Below are positions 1 to 11,165 of a DNA stretch of 64,000 nucleotides, one piece after another (the stretch's first letter is position 1; every line of letters begins with the position of its first letter). The notes beneath the pieces are model-generated. The model had not been told where the DNA came from. It worked only from the letters and a program-made list of their open reading frames with translations, and did not search any database. Both the position numbers and the translations under genes were made by a program. Source of the stretch: Ustilaginoidea virens (Eukaryota > Ascomycota > Sordariomycetes > Hypocreales > Clavicipitaceae); NCBI RefSeq assembly GCF_000687475.1, contig NC_057316.1, positions 1,612,001 through 1,676,000 of the forward strand. Reading direction: 5' to 3'.

Positions 1-297
1 TTTATAGAAGCAAACATCGGAATCGCTAGGATATAAGGCGCACATATAGAAAAGAAAGTGCGGCGCGGTCTCGGCAGGTTGTGCCGCCAATAATGCTATT
101 ATGCCGCGCGGCCGGTTTGTATAGGATTATACTATACAGCCGGTATATTGAATATCTCAGCCGAAATAAAGGGGTAAAAAGGGGCAGCAGTAAACGCAGT
201 AAAAGCAATAAATGCATACAATATTAAATATAGGAAAATCACAATATTGAATATAGGAAAATCATAATATTGAATATAGGAAAATCTATACACTTGC
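1..297 (-). mobile_element. CopA-0, 3' untranslated end (left fragment)
   Basis: 3' untranslated region of a minus-strand Copia element whose 3' LTR lies beyond the left window edge. It matches 10904-11160 (CopA-2), the reverse complement of 19966-20313 (CopA-1) and 31698-31990 (CopA-3). Positions 1-28 are the distal arm of the 3'UTR/LTR hairpin seen complete in the other copies. A short unit (atattgaatataggaaaatc) is repeated three times at about 220-285. CopA-0 is interrupted after 297 by CopB-1, resumes at 6133-6153, is interrupted by CopA-1, and resumes at 20654. It is the outermost host of the whole cluster. Short ORFs here are chance frames. Confidence 0.85.
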
Positions 298-495
298 TAT
301 TAGAGGGAAATTGGCTTATCTGTAAAGTGGATATCGGTTATATCTGAGGTCGGATGTGCCGAGTTCCCCCTTAATCAGTAGGCCCTTAGGGGTACCCTTT
401 TACCCACTATAAATAGCTAGGAATACAAGTCTCTTTGAAGGAGACTTAGTTCTTTTAATTAAGCATTTATCGCATTTTCCCTATGCATTCTGACA
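298..495 (+). repeat. CopB-1 5' LTR
   Basis: 198-bp LTR, about 90% identical to 5931-6127 by eye; most differences are transitions as expected from RIP. It contains a possible TATA-like stretch (ctataaatagc, about 408-418). Confidence 0.95.
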
Positions 496-512
496 TAGTA
501 GCAATTGCGTAA
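496..512 (+). other. CopB-1 primer-binding site candidate
   Basis: Directly after the LTR stands tagtagcaattgcg. If the first TAG is a RIP product of TGG, the original TGGTAGC would resemble the initiator-tRNA-primed site of Ty1-like elements. This is inference from position and a 7-base similarity. Confidence 0.4.
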
Positions 513-1189
513 ATATCATAACGAAAACCTTATTATTATCCCTTACCTTATAGCCCAGCCTTAAGATCAATTATTATCTTTATTTTGCTATAAAAGCCAC
601 TATTTTCCGGATCCTATTTGAGCAAGCTCTAGGTTCCCCATTGAATCTATTAAAAGCCTTATTGCTGATATACTTATGTAGCCTTATTAATTAAAAAAGG
701 AGGCTATTCGGAAAGTCGCGATATTTCCTTTAAAATTATACAACCGATATCTTGACCGCTATTTTCATCAGATTAATTCGTACCTTAAATACCATTATCA
801 GCAAAAATAGGTACTATTACTAATAATAGCTCTAAACCAGTAGTCAAGCTAATATCCCAATATGATTAGGATATCTAGTATGATTATATTTAAAAGCGTG
901 CTTTAGAGGATAATATTTAGATATTTATTGACCCTAAGGGCTCGGCGATACTAAATATACCCCTTCTATTGGTGTAGGAATTAGATAAACCTATCTATTC
1001 CATATAGGCATTAACATTAATACTAATATCTGCAGCAACAGCCGATTTATTAATAGAAGCTGCAGATCGTGCCCCTTCTGTAAATACTAGAGCTGCAATA
1101 GCAGCTAAGGCATTATCGATAGGACTAATATTACTTACCCTAGTAAGAATAAAAATAATCTGGCCTTAGCAAGTCGAGAATATTAAAGA

Positions 1190-1960
1190 AAACTACTACT
1201 TCAAGCCGATATAACGCCTTAATTGTATTACTACTGCAGAATGGATAAAACAAGCTAACATTTAGTACAATTTTCAGAACGACCGTTATATAATATTTAG
1301 TCGGAACCTTTAAGCATATACAGTATAGTTTGAATCAACATTAAGCCCTAGCTATAAGATATTAATAGCAGGCAATCGGAGCATTCGAAGAAAAATTTAA
1401 TACCTAATAGAATATATACAACCGGTTCAGCTTATTATCTAGGAATACCTCGAAGAAAAATTTAAGCAGGCTATACAATATAACCTTGGAAAATATAATA
1501 TAGAGGAATAGTTCAACGAAATCTCTATGTTATATAAGCAATTAGTGCGAATAGACTCGATCCTTATTAATAGGAATACGCCTACTAAATAGCTAATAGA
1601 AGCTCTTTATTAAAAATATCCTGCCTTTAAGGATAAAATCCTCAATCGAATAATAAAGGCATAAGAATAAAATAAATATCTCAATTTTCTAATAACTATT
1701 AAAAATATTCAGTAAAAATAGGAATTAAAAGAGAAGGGGAAGGTTAGTAGTAGTTATATAGTATTTATAACTAACGATACTAAACCTTCGTTATAAGCCA
1801 TTTCTAGCGATACTTCGGCTTTATTTTCGGCAGAGAAAAAGACCTATAAATACTATAGCAAGCCCCATATAGTAAAGGGGCCTTATTATAAGAATTATTA
1901 GATATTAACTCTATTAATAGCTCTATACTATTTAAAAGGCAGGATCAGTAAGAAAAGCTA
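1190..1960 (+). pseudogene. CopB-1 gag remnant
   Basis: Gag core of a Copia element. In the frame through about 1385-1740 one reads a Gag-like helical sequence with QPVQLIIxEYLEEKFKQA, then FNEISMLYKQLV, interrupted only by TAA/TAG at likely Gln or Trp codons. Near 1845-1900 a zinc-knuckle-like stretch survives in which cysteines appear replaced by tyrosine (KYYSKPH...GPYYKNY), as TGC/TGT to TAC/TAT by RIP would give. Gag packages the element RNA. The start codon is not recognisable, so the borders are approximate; 496-1190 shows nothing I can assign beyond leader and gag N-terminus. Confidence 0.75.
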
Positions 1961-2119
1961 GGAAGCTATATATAAAAAAATGAAAAAGGAATCTAAAAAG
2001 GTGCAAAATATATTTAAAGCCTTTTAAGATAAATAGAAGGGCAAAAGCAAAAGTAATAACGATAATAATAAAGAAGAAGATAGATTAATAGAGAAAAAAA
2101 AGGAAGATAAGGTATTTAC

Positions 2120-5100
2120 AATATTTATCCTTTCTATAGGAATTTACCTAAATAATTTAAGCCTTTTAAAGTCTTATATTATACTCGATAATAGCACTTT
2201 AACGCATATCTTCAACGATATAAAGTGGTTTATTAATATCGACTATAATATCGACGAGCACCTTATTCGTAATACTTATAATAGTGTTTTAAAAGTCCTT
2301 AGTATTAATTCTATTCGGATTATATTACAGGATAGAAGGGCTATTACCTTTATTAATATTCTATATAATCCGACAATCATAGCGAATCTTCTTACTATAA
2401 AAAAGATAAGAAATAAAGGATTATTTTAGAATAATAAAGTCAATAAAATTTACCTATAGAAAAATGGTCAATAAGAAGTGATCTTTTAAGTTTCTTAAGT
2501 AGAAGAAAGGCCCTATATCCTCTACTAAAGTGGCGGAAATAATATGCCTATAGATAAATTTATCATAAGGGCTTAAAGTAATGCCTTAATTATTGACGAA
2601 GCCTATTTAGCTCGAGGAGATAGCTATTAGCCTAAAACTTTAATAAAAACGCTTTATACTATCTAGCATACTCGTTTTAGGCACTTAGGTCGGAATTCGA
2701 TAGATTATATCTTTAAAGATATATTATAGATGCTTAAGGAAAAAGAAGCTTCAAATTATAAGGTTTATAGTAGCATAAAAATCGTGAAGCAGATATTACG
2801 GTTATCTTATAAGCTCTCGATGCCTTAGGAACCCTTTAAAGTAGTTTCTTTCGATTTATTTCTATAAGCTACTGCTTTTAATAGTAATAAATATATAGTA
2901 TTATTCACCTACCGATTTATAGGAATAAAGTATATTTTCATAATACCTAGAAAGACCAACCTACCTAAATGCTAGCTAATCTTCGAGAATTAAGTTTTAT
3001 ACTTATATAATATAGCGATCGCAATAGTCATTTCGGATAACGAAATAGCGCTTTAGATTAGCAATAGTCATAAAGAAGCTAAGCGGAAAGGCATTATAAT
3101 TTGAAATTCGAGCCCTAGCTATTAATATTAGAACGGTTATACTAAATATTCTAGGGGGGTATTAAAGATAAAGATAGCCCTTTTTAATATATAAGCAGGC
3201 TTTCCTAAGGAGTTATAGCCTATTATAGCTAAAGCAGCGGTATATTTACTAAATTAAAGCCCTAAGAAGTCAGAAAGACCTTACGATAACTAGAAGTCAC
3301 CTCTTTAAATGCTTCAACTTTAGTTCTATAATAATAAGCCCGCCTAAAAATACCTACCGGTAGATATTCGTCTATAAATTTACTACTTCTACGCCTACGG
3401 ATATAAGGCTTTTATAATAACTCGCAATAGGATATTATAGAAAGGTCTGAAGCTTAATTAAAGAGCTTACATTGGGTATTTAGCAGGCTATATCTCGACC
3501 CCTTAGTACCTAATTTAGGTGCCTTTATTGAAAAGAAGCTACTAATTCAATTCTAGCTATATTATATTCGATAAGACCGTTTTTTATTAAAATAAATACT
3601 ACTTACCGATTTCTGAACAACAGAAGGAGGCCCTAAATAGCCTTATCGGTAATATTGAAGAAACACCTATTATTAACGACTTTAAACTCGTATTATCTAG
3701 GAATTTAATTGAAAATATCTTTATTAATGATTTAATTATTAAATAGGCACTAAAAGCATAAAATAAAGCTATTAATAATACCCCTTAACCGATAGAAATT
3801 AATCTTAAAGTTATAGATTACCCTAAAAAAGCTATTACTTAAGTAATACTACCGTCCTTACTATTTTCGCTTAAACCTAACAATTAATTAGAGCCGATTA
3901 CTCCCTTTAATAATATATTATTTATAAAGCTTAAAGGAAACGCTTATAATATTTTTGTAGCTTCTATTGCGAAGCCTTTAGCTATAATAGAGGCACCACA
4001 TATTACAAATATGCCTAAAAAGCCGGCGATATAGAGGGAGCTTAAAAAGCACCCTAAACGCAAGGAATTTATTACCGCCGCGAAAGAAGAATATTCAAAG
4101 GTTATAAACAGGGAGATTAGGTATATTATTCAATATAATAATTCATCTATTGACCCTTAGATTAAGCTATTAGACCTAAAGTGGGTATTTGCCTATAAAT
4201 AGGACTAAAATAGGTATTTCACCGGTTATAAAGCACGATTATGCATTTATAGTAATTAACAACCCTATGATCTTCGTAATACCCAGGCAATAGCGCTTAT
4301 GACACGTATATTTCAGCTTCTTATAGCATTAATATACTTCTTTAACCTAAAAACACACTAATATAACTTCATCACAGCTTTTCTCAACGCACCTTTTAAT
4401 AAGACTATCTATTGCAAACAACCCGATGGATTTCATAATAGCTTTACATTCATTAGGTTATTATGTGCCCTATATAGGCTTCGAAGGTCTCTGCTACTAT
4501 AGTTTAAAGAGTTATTACGATTCCTATTGCACTAAGGCTTTAAATAGGTCTACGAGGACCCTTATATCTTCATCAATAGCTTCCTTATTATATTCTTCTA
4601 TATTAATAACCTAGTTATACTTTATTATAAGTTACGAATAGAGGCATTCGAATTATTCTATACGGTATTAATAGCGGTATTTAAGATTAAAAATCTCGGC
4701 GAACTATAGTAATTCCTAGCAATTAAAGTTATTCGCAATCGTATGGCCGGAAAGTTATAGCTTACATAGAGGGCTTACTTCGACAAGCTAGCGATAAAAT
4801 ATAACCTTACTGCATTTAATGATACTAAAGACCGCCTTCCGGAGCACCTACTGCATACTATAAGACTTAAGGCATTCGATAGAATAACTAAACTATATAA
4901 TATAAAGTAATACCAATCGATAGTAGGCTCGTTAGTATATCCGATTATAATTATAAGGCCTAAACTAGGCTATATTGGATCGTAGCTATTAAGATTCCTT
5001 TAAAATCTAAATCTAGACTATTTATAAGCCGTAAGGAAGGCACTCGACTACGGCTATATATAGAAGAATACCATAATAGAATTCCAGGCTAATATAGTAG

Positions 5101-5600
5101 AAATAGAGGCATTTTCTAATGCTTCCTATGCCGACGATATCATAATGCGATAAAGCAGTTAGGGCTATATAATTAAGCTCTTTAGCGGCCCGATTATATA
5201 TAAATCGGGTCAATAGGATATTATTACGATATTATCAATAGAGGCAGAGCTTCTTGCGATATCTTATATAGCAAAAGAGGTTATCGCCTTCAAAAAATTA
5301 TGCGAAGAAGTAGGGCTCTAATTATATACCGATATCCCTATAATTTAATATAACAATATCTAGACCATTTGCCTATTAAAAGAGGAATTCTTTAAGCTTA
5401 TAACGCGGCTTTATTACGTAGATATTCATCATTATTAGCTGCGCCAGGAGGTTTAGAAAGGAATAATCGATATTATATAGGTTCTAACGGGTAATATAGT
5501 TGCTAACGGTTTTATAAAGCCCCTAATAGGCCAGAAATTTAAAATCTTCCGCCGGCAGCTTAGGCTCGTTATTTTGAAGGGATCCTATAATGCTGGACCG
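2120..5600 (+). pseudogene. CopB-1 pol remnant (protease, integrase, RT, RNase H)
   Basis: Protease: YIILDNSTLTHIFND (about 2170-2215) matches the Copia LDSGAxxHI active-site region. GAG-pre-integrase: RFRHLG (about 2670). Integrase core from about 2830 (FKVVSFDLFL). RT: LDLKWVFAYK (about 4170), ARLCI, FxNAP (about 4380-4393). The catalytic YIDD reads YINN at 4599-4610, exactly two TpG-to-TpA changes. RNase H and C-terminus at about 5245-5560, including ELLAISYIAKEVIAFKKLCEE. More than 50 stops, nearly all TAA/TAG. The open frame at 4426-4614 is the wrong phase and is not a gene. Confidence 0.9.
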
Positions 5601-5916
5601 CAGTCTCACGATATTGATTTTAATGGTAAGGAAGAGCCTCAGAAGGACCAAAATAAAAAAACGCCCTAAAAAATCAGATTAAAAGGGGCTTTTCAATAGC
5701 TATACTTAGTTCCTAGAAAAATTAGAATCTACGGTTTGTTGTTGTTTCTTACTTTATATATATGCAATTGGGCCAATTTACCCCGGTACAGGTAGCCTAT
5801 TTAACAACGGCACTATTATTTTTTGCGCATAACGTTTTAAGTGGATTGATATTTCTACTTATTATCTTGCTTTGCACTGAGTTTAGCTATATGGCAGGAT
5901 ATCCTTGAGAAAGCAT

Positions 5917-5930
5917 ATCCTAAGGGGGTA
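5917..5930 (+). other. CopB-1 polypurine tract
   Basis: cctaaggggggta-like purine run abutting the 3' LTR; expected primer for plus-strand DNA synthesis. Confidence 0.7.
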
Positions 5931-6127
5931 TATTAGAGGGAAATTGGCTTGTCTATAAAGTGGATATCGGTCATATCCGAGGTCGGATATGCTGAGCTCC
6001 CCCTTAATCAGTAGGCCCTTAGGGGTACCCCTTTGCCACTATAAATAGCTGGGAATACAAGTCTCTTCGAAAGAGACTTAGGTTTTTCAATTAAGCATTT
6101 ATCGCATTTTCCCTATGCATTCTGACA
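5931..6127 (+). repeat. CopB-1 3' LTR
   Basis: 197 bp, direct repeat of 298-495, ends ctgaca and is followed by target duplication cttgc (6128-6132). Confidence 0.95.
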
Positions 6128-6153
6128 CTTGCTATATATGATATCACTAATAC
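6128..6153 (-). mobile_element. CopA-0 short middle fragment
   Basis: 26 bp of the CopA-0 3'UTR left between CopB-1 and CopA-1. It holds the CopB-1 duplication cttgc (6128-6132) and the CopA-1 duplication aatac (6149-6153). The intact order of the site is visible at about 11136-11175 in CopA-2. Confidence 0.85.
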
Positions 6154-6488
6154 TGTCGGAATCGCTGTTGCAAGGTGCCCAATTGGGCACATTGCGACGG
6201 ATATGCCGCGCACACCTGTTGCGCACGATGTGGCCACTTTTGCCCCTGTGCCCCTAAGCCCGGTAGGGCACGCGGGCAGTCCGGCCCGACTGCGCCGATG
6301 CACGTGATATCGGCATATGCACAAAAAGGCCATATCGTGTAATTACCCTCTTTTGCTTCCTTTCTTTCCTTTTAGATATTTTTCAGTTATTAGTAAAGCA
6401 ATTAAATCCTTTATTTAATGACCTTATGGTATATAATACCACGCGCGCGACCTTACGTATAACTGGGTACCCTAAGTTTATATCAACA
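6154..6488 (+). repeat. CopA-1 5' LTR
   Basis: 335 bp. Notable are the palindrome ggtgcccaattgggcac (about 6176-6192), a GC-rich core with many surviving CpG, CpA and TpG, and a gcgcgcg run at about 6450. The core is much less RIP-damaged than the interior. Short ORFs through it are shadows. Confidence 0.95.
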
Positions 6489-6525
6489 CTGATTAGTGGT
6501 AATAATCACCACTCATAGGATTATA
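6489..6525 (+). other. CopA-1 primer-site hairpin
   Basis: Immediately after the LTR, ctgattagtggt is followed by aataatc and accact, giving a 6-bp stem AGTGGT/ACCACT. No standard TGG-type tRNA primer site is obvious. The same hairpin occurs in CopA-2 (about 17445-17470), and an unrelated-sequence hairpin occupies the same place in CopA-3. Confidence 0.5.
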
Positions 6526-6596
6526 TCCTGCAAAAAATGATGTATTATAGATTAGTAAGATTACTCTCGAAGAGACGATTTCTATTGCAAATCGTG

Positions 6597-6827
6597 CTAA
6601 TTAGGAAGGCAGATAACCTATTCTATTGAACGGTTATACTGCCGACTAATTAGAAAAACAATATAGACCTTTTTTACCTCCGTCTATTATAAAGGAAGAA
6701 AATATATTAACTGTTACGATTTTTGACGATATCCTTAGTATTTAGGAGGCGGCTGACCTATTCCGTTGAATGGTCTGCTGCTAACTATAGGAGGCAAATA
6801 ACCTATTCCGTTAAATGGTTATTTTGC
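6597..6827 (+). repeat. CopA-1 leader hairpin array (three units)
   Basis: Three units in the untranslated leader share the core cctattccgttgaa but have different, self-complementary stems. Unit 1 (6597-6653): ctaattag arms outside and ggcagataacc paired with ggttatactgcc inside. Unit 2 (6748-6781): gcggctgacc with ggtctgctgc. Unit 3 (6794-6827): gcaaataacc with ggttattttgc. Each unit is a stem of about 10-11 bp around a 13-nt loop. The same three, in the same order, occur in CopA-2. An RNA role such as packaging or dimerisation is plausible but inferred. Confidence 0.7.
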
Positions 6828-7049
6828 TAATTAATCCCTTCTTTTCCTTCTTTTATCCTACCCTTACGGATATCCTTACGGATACCCTCACGGATAAAAG
6901 CCCTTTTATATTTCTTATAACAACTTTATAAGGCACAAACCTTATACTTCTTGCAAGAGTAAATCTTACACTCTTTGCAATATATCCCCCCCCCCCTCCT
7001 CTTAATATTATAGCACGATCATGATCATCAATATTACAACCGGTACTGC

Positions 7050-9060
7050 CTAAAAGGCTATAACGATTTGCCCCTTTACTTAATAATAACTAGGCTACCG
7101 CGATAGAGCCTATTACCCCTAATGCCACCACTGTGGCATTATACAACCGCCTGGTCTTCTTAATCTATACCTATAAGAAAGACCGTATAATTAATAATGA
7201 CCTATGGGAACTATTCTATAACGACTGTAGTAAATAGGATGAACAACTATTTAACTGCGTTAATCTACTATTCCTATGCAAATTCCGTATATACCTATAG
7301 GATTACGGCGTATATATCGGAATATTAGGCTCTCTAATAATACTAACCCTAATAGAATGCCTTTAATAAGAATAGAACCCTAAATGGCTTTAAGAAGAGA
7401 TCGACCATTAATTAGGGCGTAAGATATTCCGGTTACGACTTAACCCTTATAGGGAAGTATTAGTACCTATCGGTAATTTTGATTAGGAAGTTATAGGCTT
7501 ACGAAATTCATTATGGGTACCTACTGTAATAAGACCCTTAAGAAGATCCTTATAAGCCTTAATATCAAAGGACTTCGCAATACTAAGGGTGGCATAATTA
7601 TAGTTATAATAACTTATTATCCCCTCCTTTATATCGAAAAAGCCTCTTACTTTTGCCCCTACCGAAGAAGAAAGGGGCCAGTCCTAATAACTAAAAGGGA
7701 AGACGCCTATTTATAATAGGTTACTATTCGAAATAGGGGAAAGCTCCTGCTATTAATAATACGTAATGGCCGACGAAGACTATAGCCCGACCGACTAAAT
7801 ACTTTACCCTAGGGGTTATACCCCTAGCCGGGCTAGCTAAAGCGGCTATTATAATGCCCCTTAAGATTATAGTATACCTAATAGAACTCGGATTATAGGC
7901 CTTAATAATGTGCTTTTTTTAATAGAAGATCCCGATAATACCCCTAATACCAGATATCGGGCCTAAACGCCTTACCCATTAATGCTAAAAATAGGCATGG
8001 CACCCGGCCCTTCCTACTAATATCGGCCTACCTAAACCGATGAATAGGCCGTTTATCCGGACTAACCTAAATATCCTGCCAGCCTATCGTAAGCTAACCG
8101 ATAAGCTATTTTGGAATACCCTTCGGAATACCTTTAAAAAGATTATACCTAATAAAGGTTTAACTAAGAAGATTATTCCTAAACCGGGTTTAATAATATA
8201 TTGAAGAAAATATCTAACCTCTTATATAGCTATCGTATAGAGGATAGATATAGCGGCAAAATAGATGACTTTATTGTACTAAAAGTTATATCCTTCAAGA
8301 GTAAGTACCGCCTACTAGGATTACCTAATAATGCATCCGCCAGAGTATTCTAAATTATACTAATCGGCGATACTAAGATATATTACTTTGATAATATTGA
8401 ATGTATTTGCGATACCCTTACTTTTAACGATATAGTCCGCAAAGTTAAGAGCCATTTCAAAAATAAGAGCATAAAGCAATTCTATTTGCACTATTAGAAT
8501 AGAATAATACTCTAATTAGTTATCGCAAAATATCCCAATAAGTTAAAGCTAAAATGCCTTAATATCCTATTAGAAGAACTTTAACGCCTATATCGTGGTC
8601 TTTTTCCCCCCTTTATAGCTAATATAGAGCTTTATCGGCAAATGCTTAATGCTATAAGGGATACCCCTGAGTATAGCCAGGCGCTATATCGATATGCCCC
8701 TACATTTAAAGGCCTCGCCGCTAATTTATAGCGATCCCTTTCTATCTACGAGACTACCTATATGACTTAATAGTATTATTTCCTTTAATAACAGTCTTAA
8801 CAACATTAGGATGTTAAAGATATTAATATCGCTAATAATATAGTATTATTTATAGATCGTAGATACGGTTAATCCTATAGCCGGTATTAACGCCCCTAAT
8901 GATATGGACCCCTTTAATGCCGCTTTAAATAATAGAATCGCGCCTTTTTAGCTAGGCCTTATTAAAGAAGATACTTCATTTGCAATAAAATAGGGTATTA
9001 GTTATCTAACTACTCTACTAAAAAGCAATAAGAATTAAAAGACTAATAGATAAAAAACCA
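7050..9060 (+). pseudogene. CopA-1 gag remnant with zinc knuckle
   Basis: Region between leader and protease with the spacing of Copia gag. It is heavily stopped. The C-terminal zinc knuckle is recognisable at 8972-9013: the frame reads YFICNKIGY, stop, LSNYSTK where CopA-2 still has CFICNKIGY, stop, SSNHSTK. The C, C and H ligands were turned to Y, Y, Y and Trp to a stop by RIP. The upstream part (7090-8900) aligns base by base with 15050-16990 of CopA-2 on the other strand, so it is conserved gag rather than filler. Leader 6828-7050 carries pyrimidine-rich and poly-C tracts (about 6987-6997). The ORF at 7513-7716 is a chance frame. Confidence 0.75.
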
Positions 9061-9329
9061 ATCCCACCGTACTGCCCTTAATGATAAGAAATTCTGTATT
9101 TTTTTATAGGAATACGAAAAGCCTGGCCCCTAAGGCCTTAAAAAAGAAGAAAAGGCTGACCTTAATGATATTATCGGTAATATTGAGGTAATAATGGCAG
9201 GGGATATAAACTAGGATGCAGAGAATGCTGCTATACCGCAAATTATAGCTACTTAGTATTTCGAAGCCCCTATGCAAGCCGAACCGTTATTATCTATTGA
9301 GATATTATAGGCCCTGTAAGATGAATTAT

Positions 9330-10561
9330 GCCAATACGCCTTTTTATAGGTTAACCCTTTTTGAATGCCTTTACTATTAGACTGTAATTCTACCTTTTTA
9401 AAAGAAGAATAATATAGTGACTATACCTTCTATGGAATCCTACCGGATATTAGTGCTTCCGGCCTATTAATAGTAGACCTAAGTTAAGTAAAGGTATTAA
9501 TGAGATTAATGAAGACCCTAACTATCAAGATAACTAATAAGAAGCATATAATGAATTTTAGCGCGGGCTCTACTATATCTTCTGGTATATTGAATATCCT
9601 AATGATATTCGGTAATATCCCCTTCTATATTCTTAATAGCGGCACCCCCTTCTTATATTCTATTGTAGATATAGATAAGATGAGCGTAAAGCTTAATAAT
9701 CTTAATAACCTACTCATCTAAGGGGATATTAAGGTCCCGATTATTAGGAAATGGGGATATCTATAGTGGACTCTTAATGCTATAGATACTATAGCCTTCC
9801 ATTTATTATTATAGGAAATCCGTTAGCTATATCGTCGATTCGGGCATCCCTCTATTAATAGGCTCTCTAAATTGCTTTAATAGGCTAGTTATAATGATAT
9901 TGACCGCAATATTATTGAGAGTATCACATATATATGCCACTAATGCCAGATAAACGCTAAGGCACTTAGCCAATTTAAATTCATCCTAAAGGATAACTGC
10001 TAATTTAATTACGAGATAATCATAAATATTTTTTATATTAATAATCGGCTGGTATTATATATTGTGGATGCCGCAATAAGCTTCTAGGCAGCTAGGTTCC
10101 TTAACCTATAGAAATAGAAGGCCTAAGATATTTAGAATGCCCTTAAGGAATACTAGATCGATATATATTTTAGCCCGCCGGATTAAATAGTTTACGATAC
10201 TAGACCTAACTTCGCTTCTGCCGAATTCCGCTATAATGCCCGGCTTCTATCTATTAATATAAATGAAATTCCTATAGAAGCCTATAATAGTATTAGCAAA
10301 GTCGAGAGATATTACGCCCCCTTACGCCAAGCTTATATAATTATCAATAATAAAGTAGGCGACCGAATAATAAGGGAATAGAAATTATAGCTTACTGTAA
10401 AAGCTATTAACGATTCCGCTAGACCTAACGGTCTAGTGCCTATGTTATTACTCTTTAGAGTATATCTTCGACTCACAGATAATTCACCCCCTAGCTTATT
10501 AGTATTATAATACGCTTTAACGTTACGAAAGGCCACTAATAAAGCTAGGAAATGCCTTACT
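9330..10561 (+). pseudogene. CopA-1 pol remnant, part 1 (protease and integrase)
   Basis: Protease at about 9400-9720: YGILPDISASG is the RIP-altered DTGAS active site, followed by a FGNIPFYILN...FLYSIVDIDKM block to 9720. Integrase: RRFGHPSINRLS (about 9833) and C-H-stop-C (9935-9946) form the HHCC zinc site (the stop was probably Trp), then the core and IPIEAYNSISKVERY (about 10268-10312), LLLFRVY and the C-terminal RKATNKARK (about 10528). Broken at 10561 by CopA-2 with target duplication ttact (10557-10561). The reading resumes at 17821 with codons matching 13440-13380 of CopA-2. Confidence 0.9.
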
Positions 10562-10903
10562 TATTGATACAAACCCGGTATACCCAGTTATACGTAGGGT
10601 CGCACGCGTGGTATCTGGTACCGTGAGGTCACTAAGTAAAGGATTGATTGACTTTACTAATGACTGAATTATCTAAAAGGAAAGAAAGGAAGCAAAAGAG
10701 GGTAATTACACGATGTAGCCTTTTTGTGCGTGTGCCGATGTTATATGCATTGGCGCAATCGGGCCGGGCTGCCCGCGTGCCCTACCGGGCTTAGGGGTAA
10801 AAGGGCAAAAGGGGCCAAAGTGGCCATATCGTGCGCATCGGGTGTGCGCGGCACATTTATCGCAATATGCCCAATTAGGCACCTTGCGATAGCGATTCCG
10901 ATA
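10562..10903 (-). repeat. CopA-2 3' LTR
   Basis: 342 bp, direct partner of 17474-17815. The GC-rich core at about 10720-10900 keeps CpG, CpA and TpG. Several short ORFs of 60-85 codons run through it on both strands; they recur in every LTR copy and are not genes. Confidence 0.95.
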
Positions 10904-10945
10904 CTGGCAGCTTCTCTTTTTATAGAAGTAAACATCGGAATCGCT
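10891..10945 (-). other. CopA-2 3'UTR/LTR hairpin holding the polypurine tract
   Basis: Arms agcgattccgat and atcggaatcgct, 12 bp each, enclose about 31 nt. The loop itself contains a smaller stem (cttctat...) and, in sense orientation, the purine run aaaaagagaagc next to the LTR start. One arm is the first 13 bases of the LTR; the other is 3'UTR. Present likewise at 20272-20326 and 31685-31739. Confidence 0.7.
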
Positions 10946-11165
10946 AGGATATAAAGCGCACATATAGAAAGAAAAGTGCGGCGCGGTCTCGGCAGGTTAT
11001 ACCGCCGATAACGCTATCGCGCCGCGCGGCCGGCATCATACTATACAGCCGGTATATTAAATATCGCAGCCAAAACAAAGGGGCAAAAAGGGGCAGTAAA
11101 AGCAGTAAATACACACAGCATTAAATATAGGAAAACCCATATACTTGCCACCCATAATATCACTA
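10904..11165 (-). other. CopA-2 3' untranslated region
   Basis: About 260 bp between the RNase H end and the 3' LTR. It contains a GC-rich block (about 10976-11036) with gcggcgcgg, ggcaggttataccgcc and cgccgcgcggccgg, able to fold strongly, followed by an A-rich stretch. No coding potential is seen. Confidence 0.7.

Larger units (their letters stand above)
298..6127 (+). mobile_element. CopB-1, complete Copia LTR retrotransposon (RIP-degraded)
   Basis: Full-length element of 5.8 kb with direct LTRs (298-495, 5931-6127) starting tattagaggg (TG at the terminus mutated to TA) and ending ctgaca. A perfect 5-bp target duplication cttgc lies at 293-297 and 6128-6132. The host on both sides is the CopA-0 3'UTR, whose unbroken form is visible at about 11130-11175. 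Domain order gag, protease, integrase, RT, RNase H is that of Ty1/Copia. Dozens of in-frame TAA/TAG codons make it inactive. Confidence 0.95.

Noticed and set aside
4426..4614. 62-codon ORF in CopB-1.
   Set aside because: It is out of phase with the RT reading through the same bases, where the YINN box and neighbouring RT motifs lie.
500..5600. In-frame TAA/TAG at Gln positions could mean a reassigned genetic code (TAA/TAG as Gln).
   Set aside because: Stops also replace Trp, Asp is turned to Asn and Cys/His to Tyr at the same loci, and CpA/TpG depletion extends into non-coding LTR and UTR sequence. All are explained by CpA-to-TpA mutation on either strand; a code change is not.
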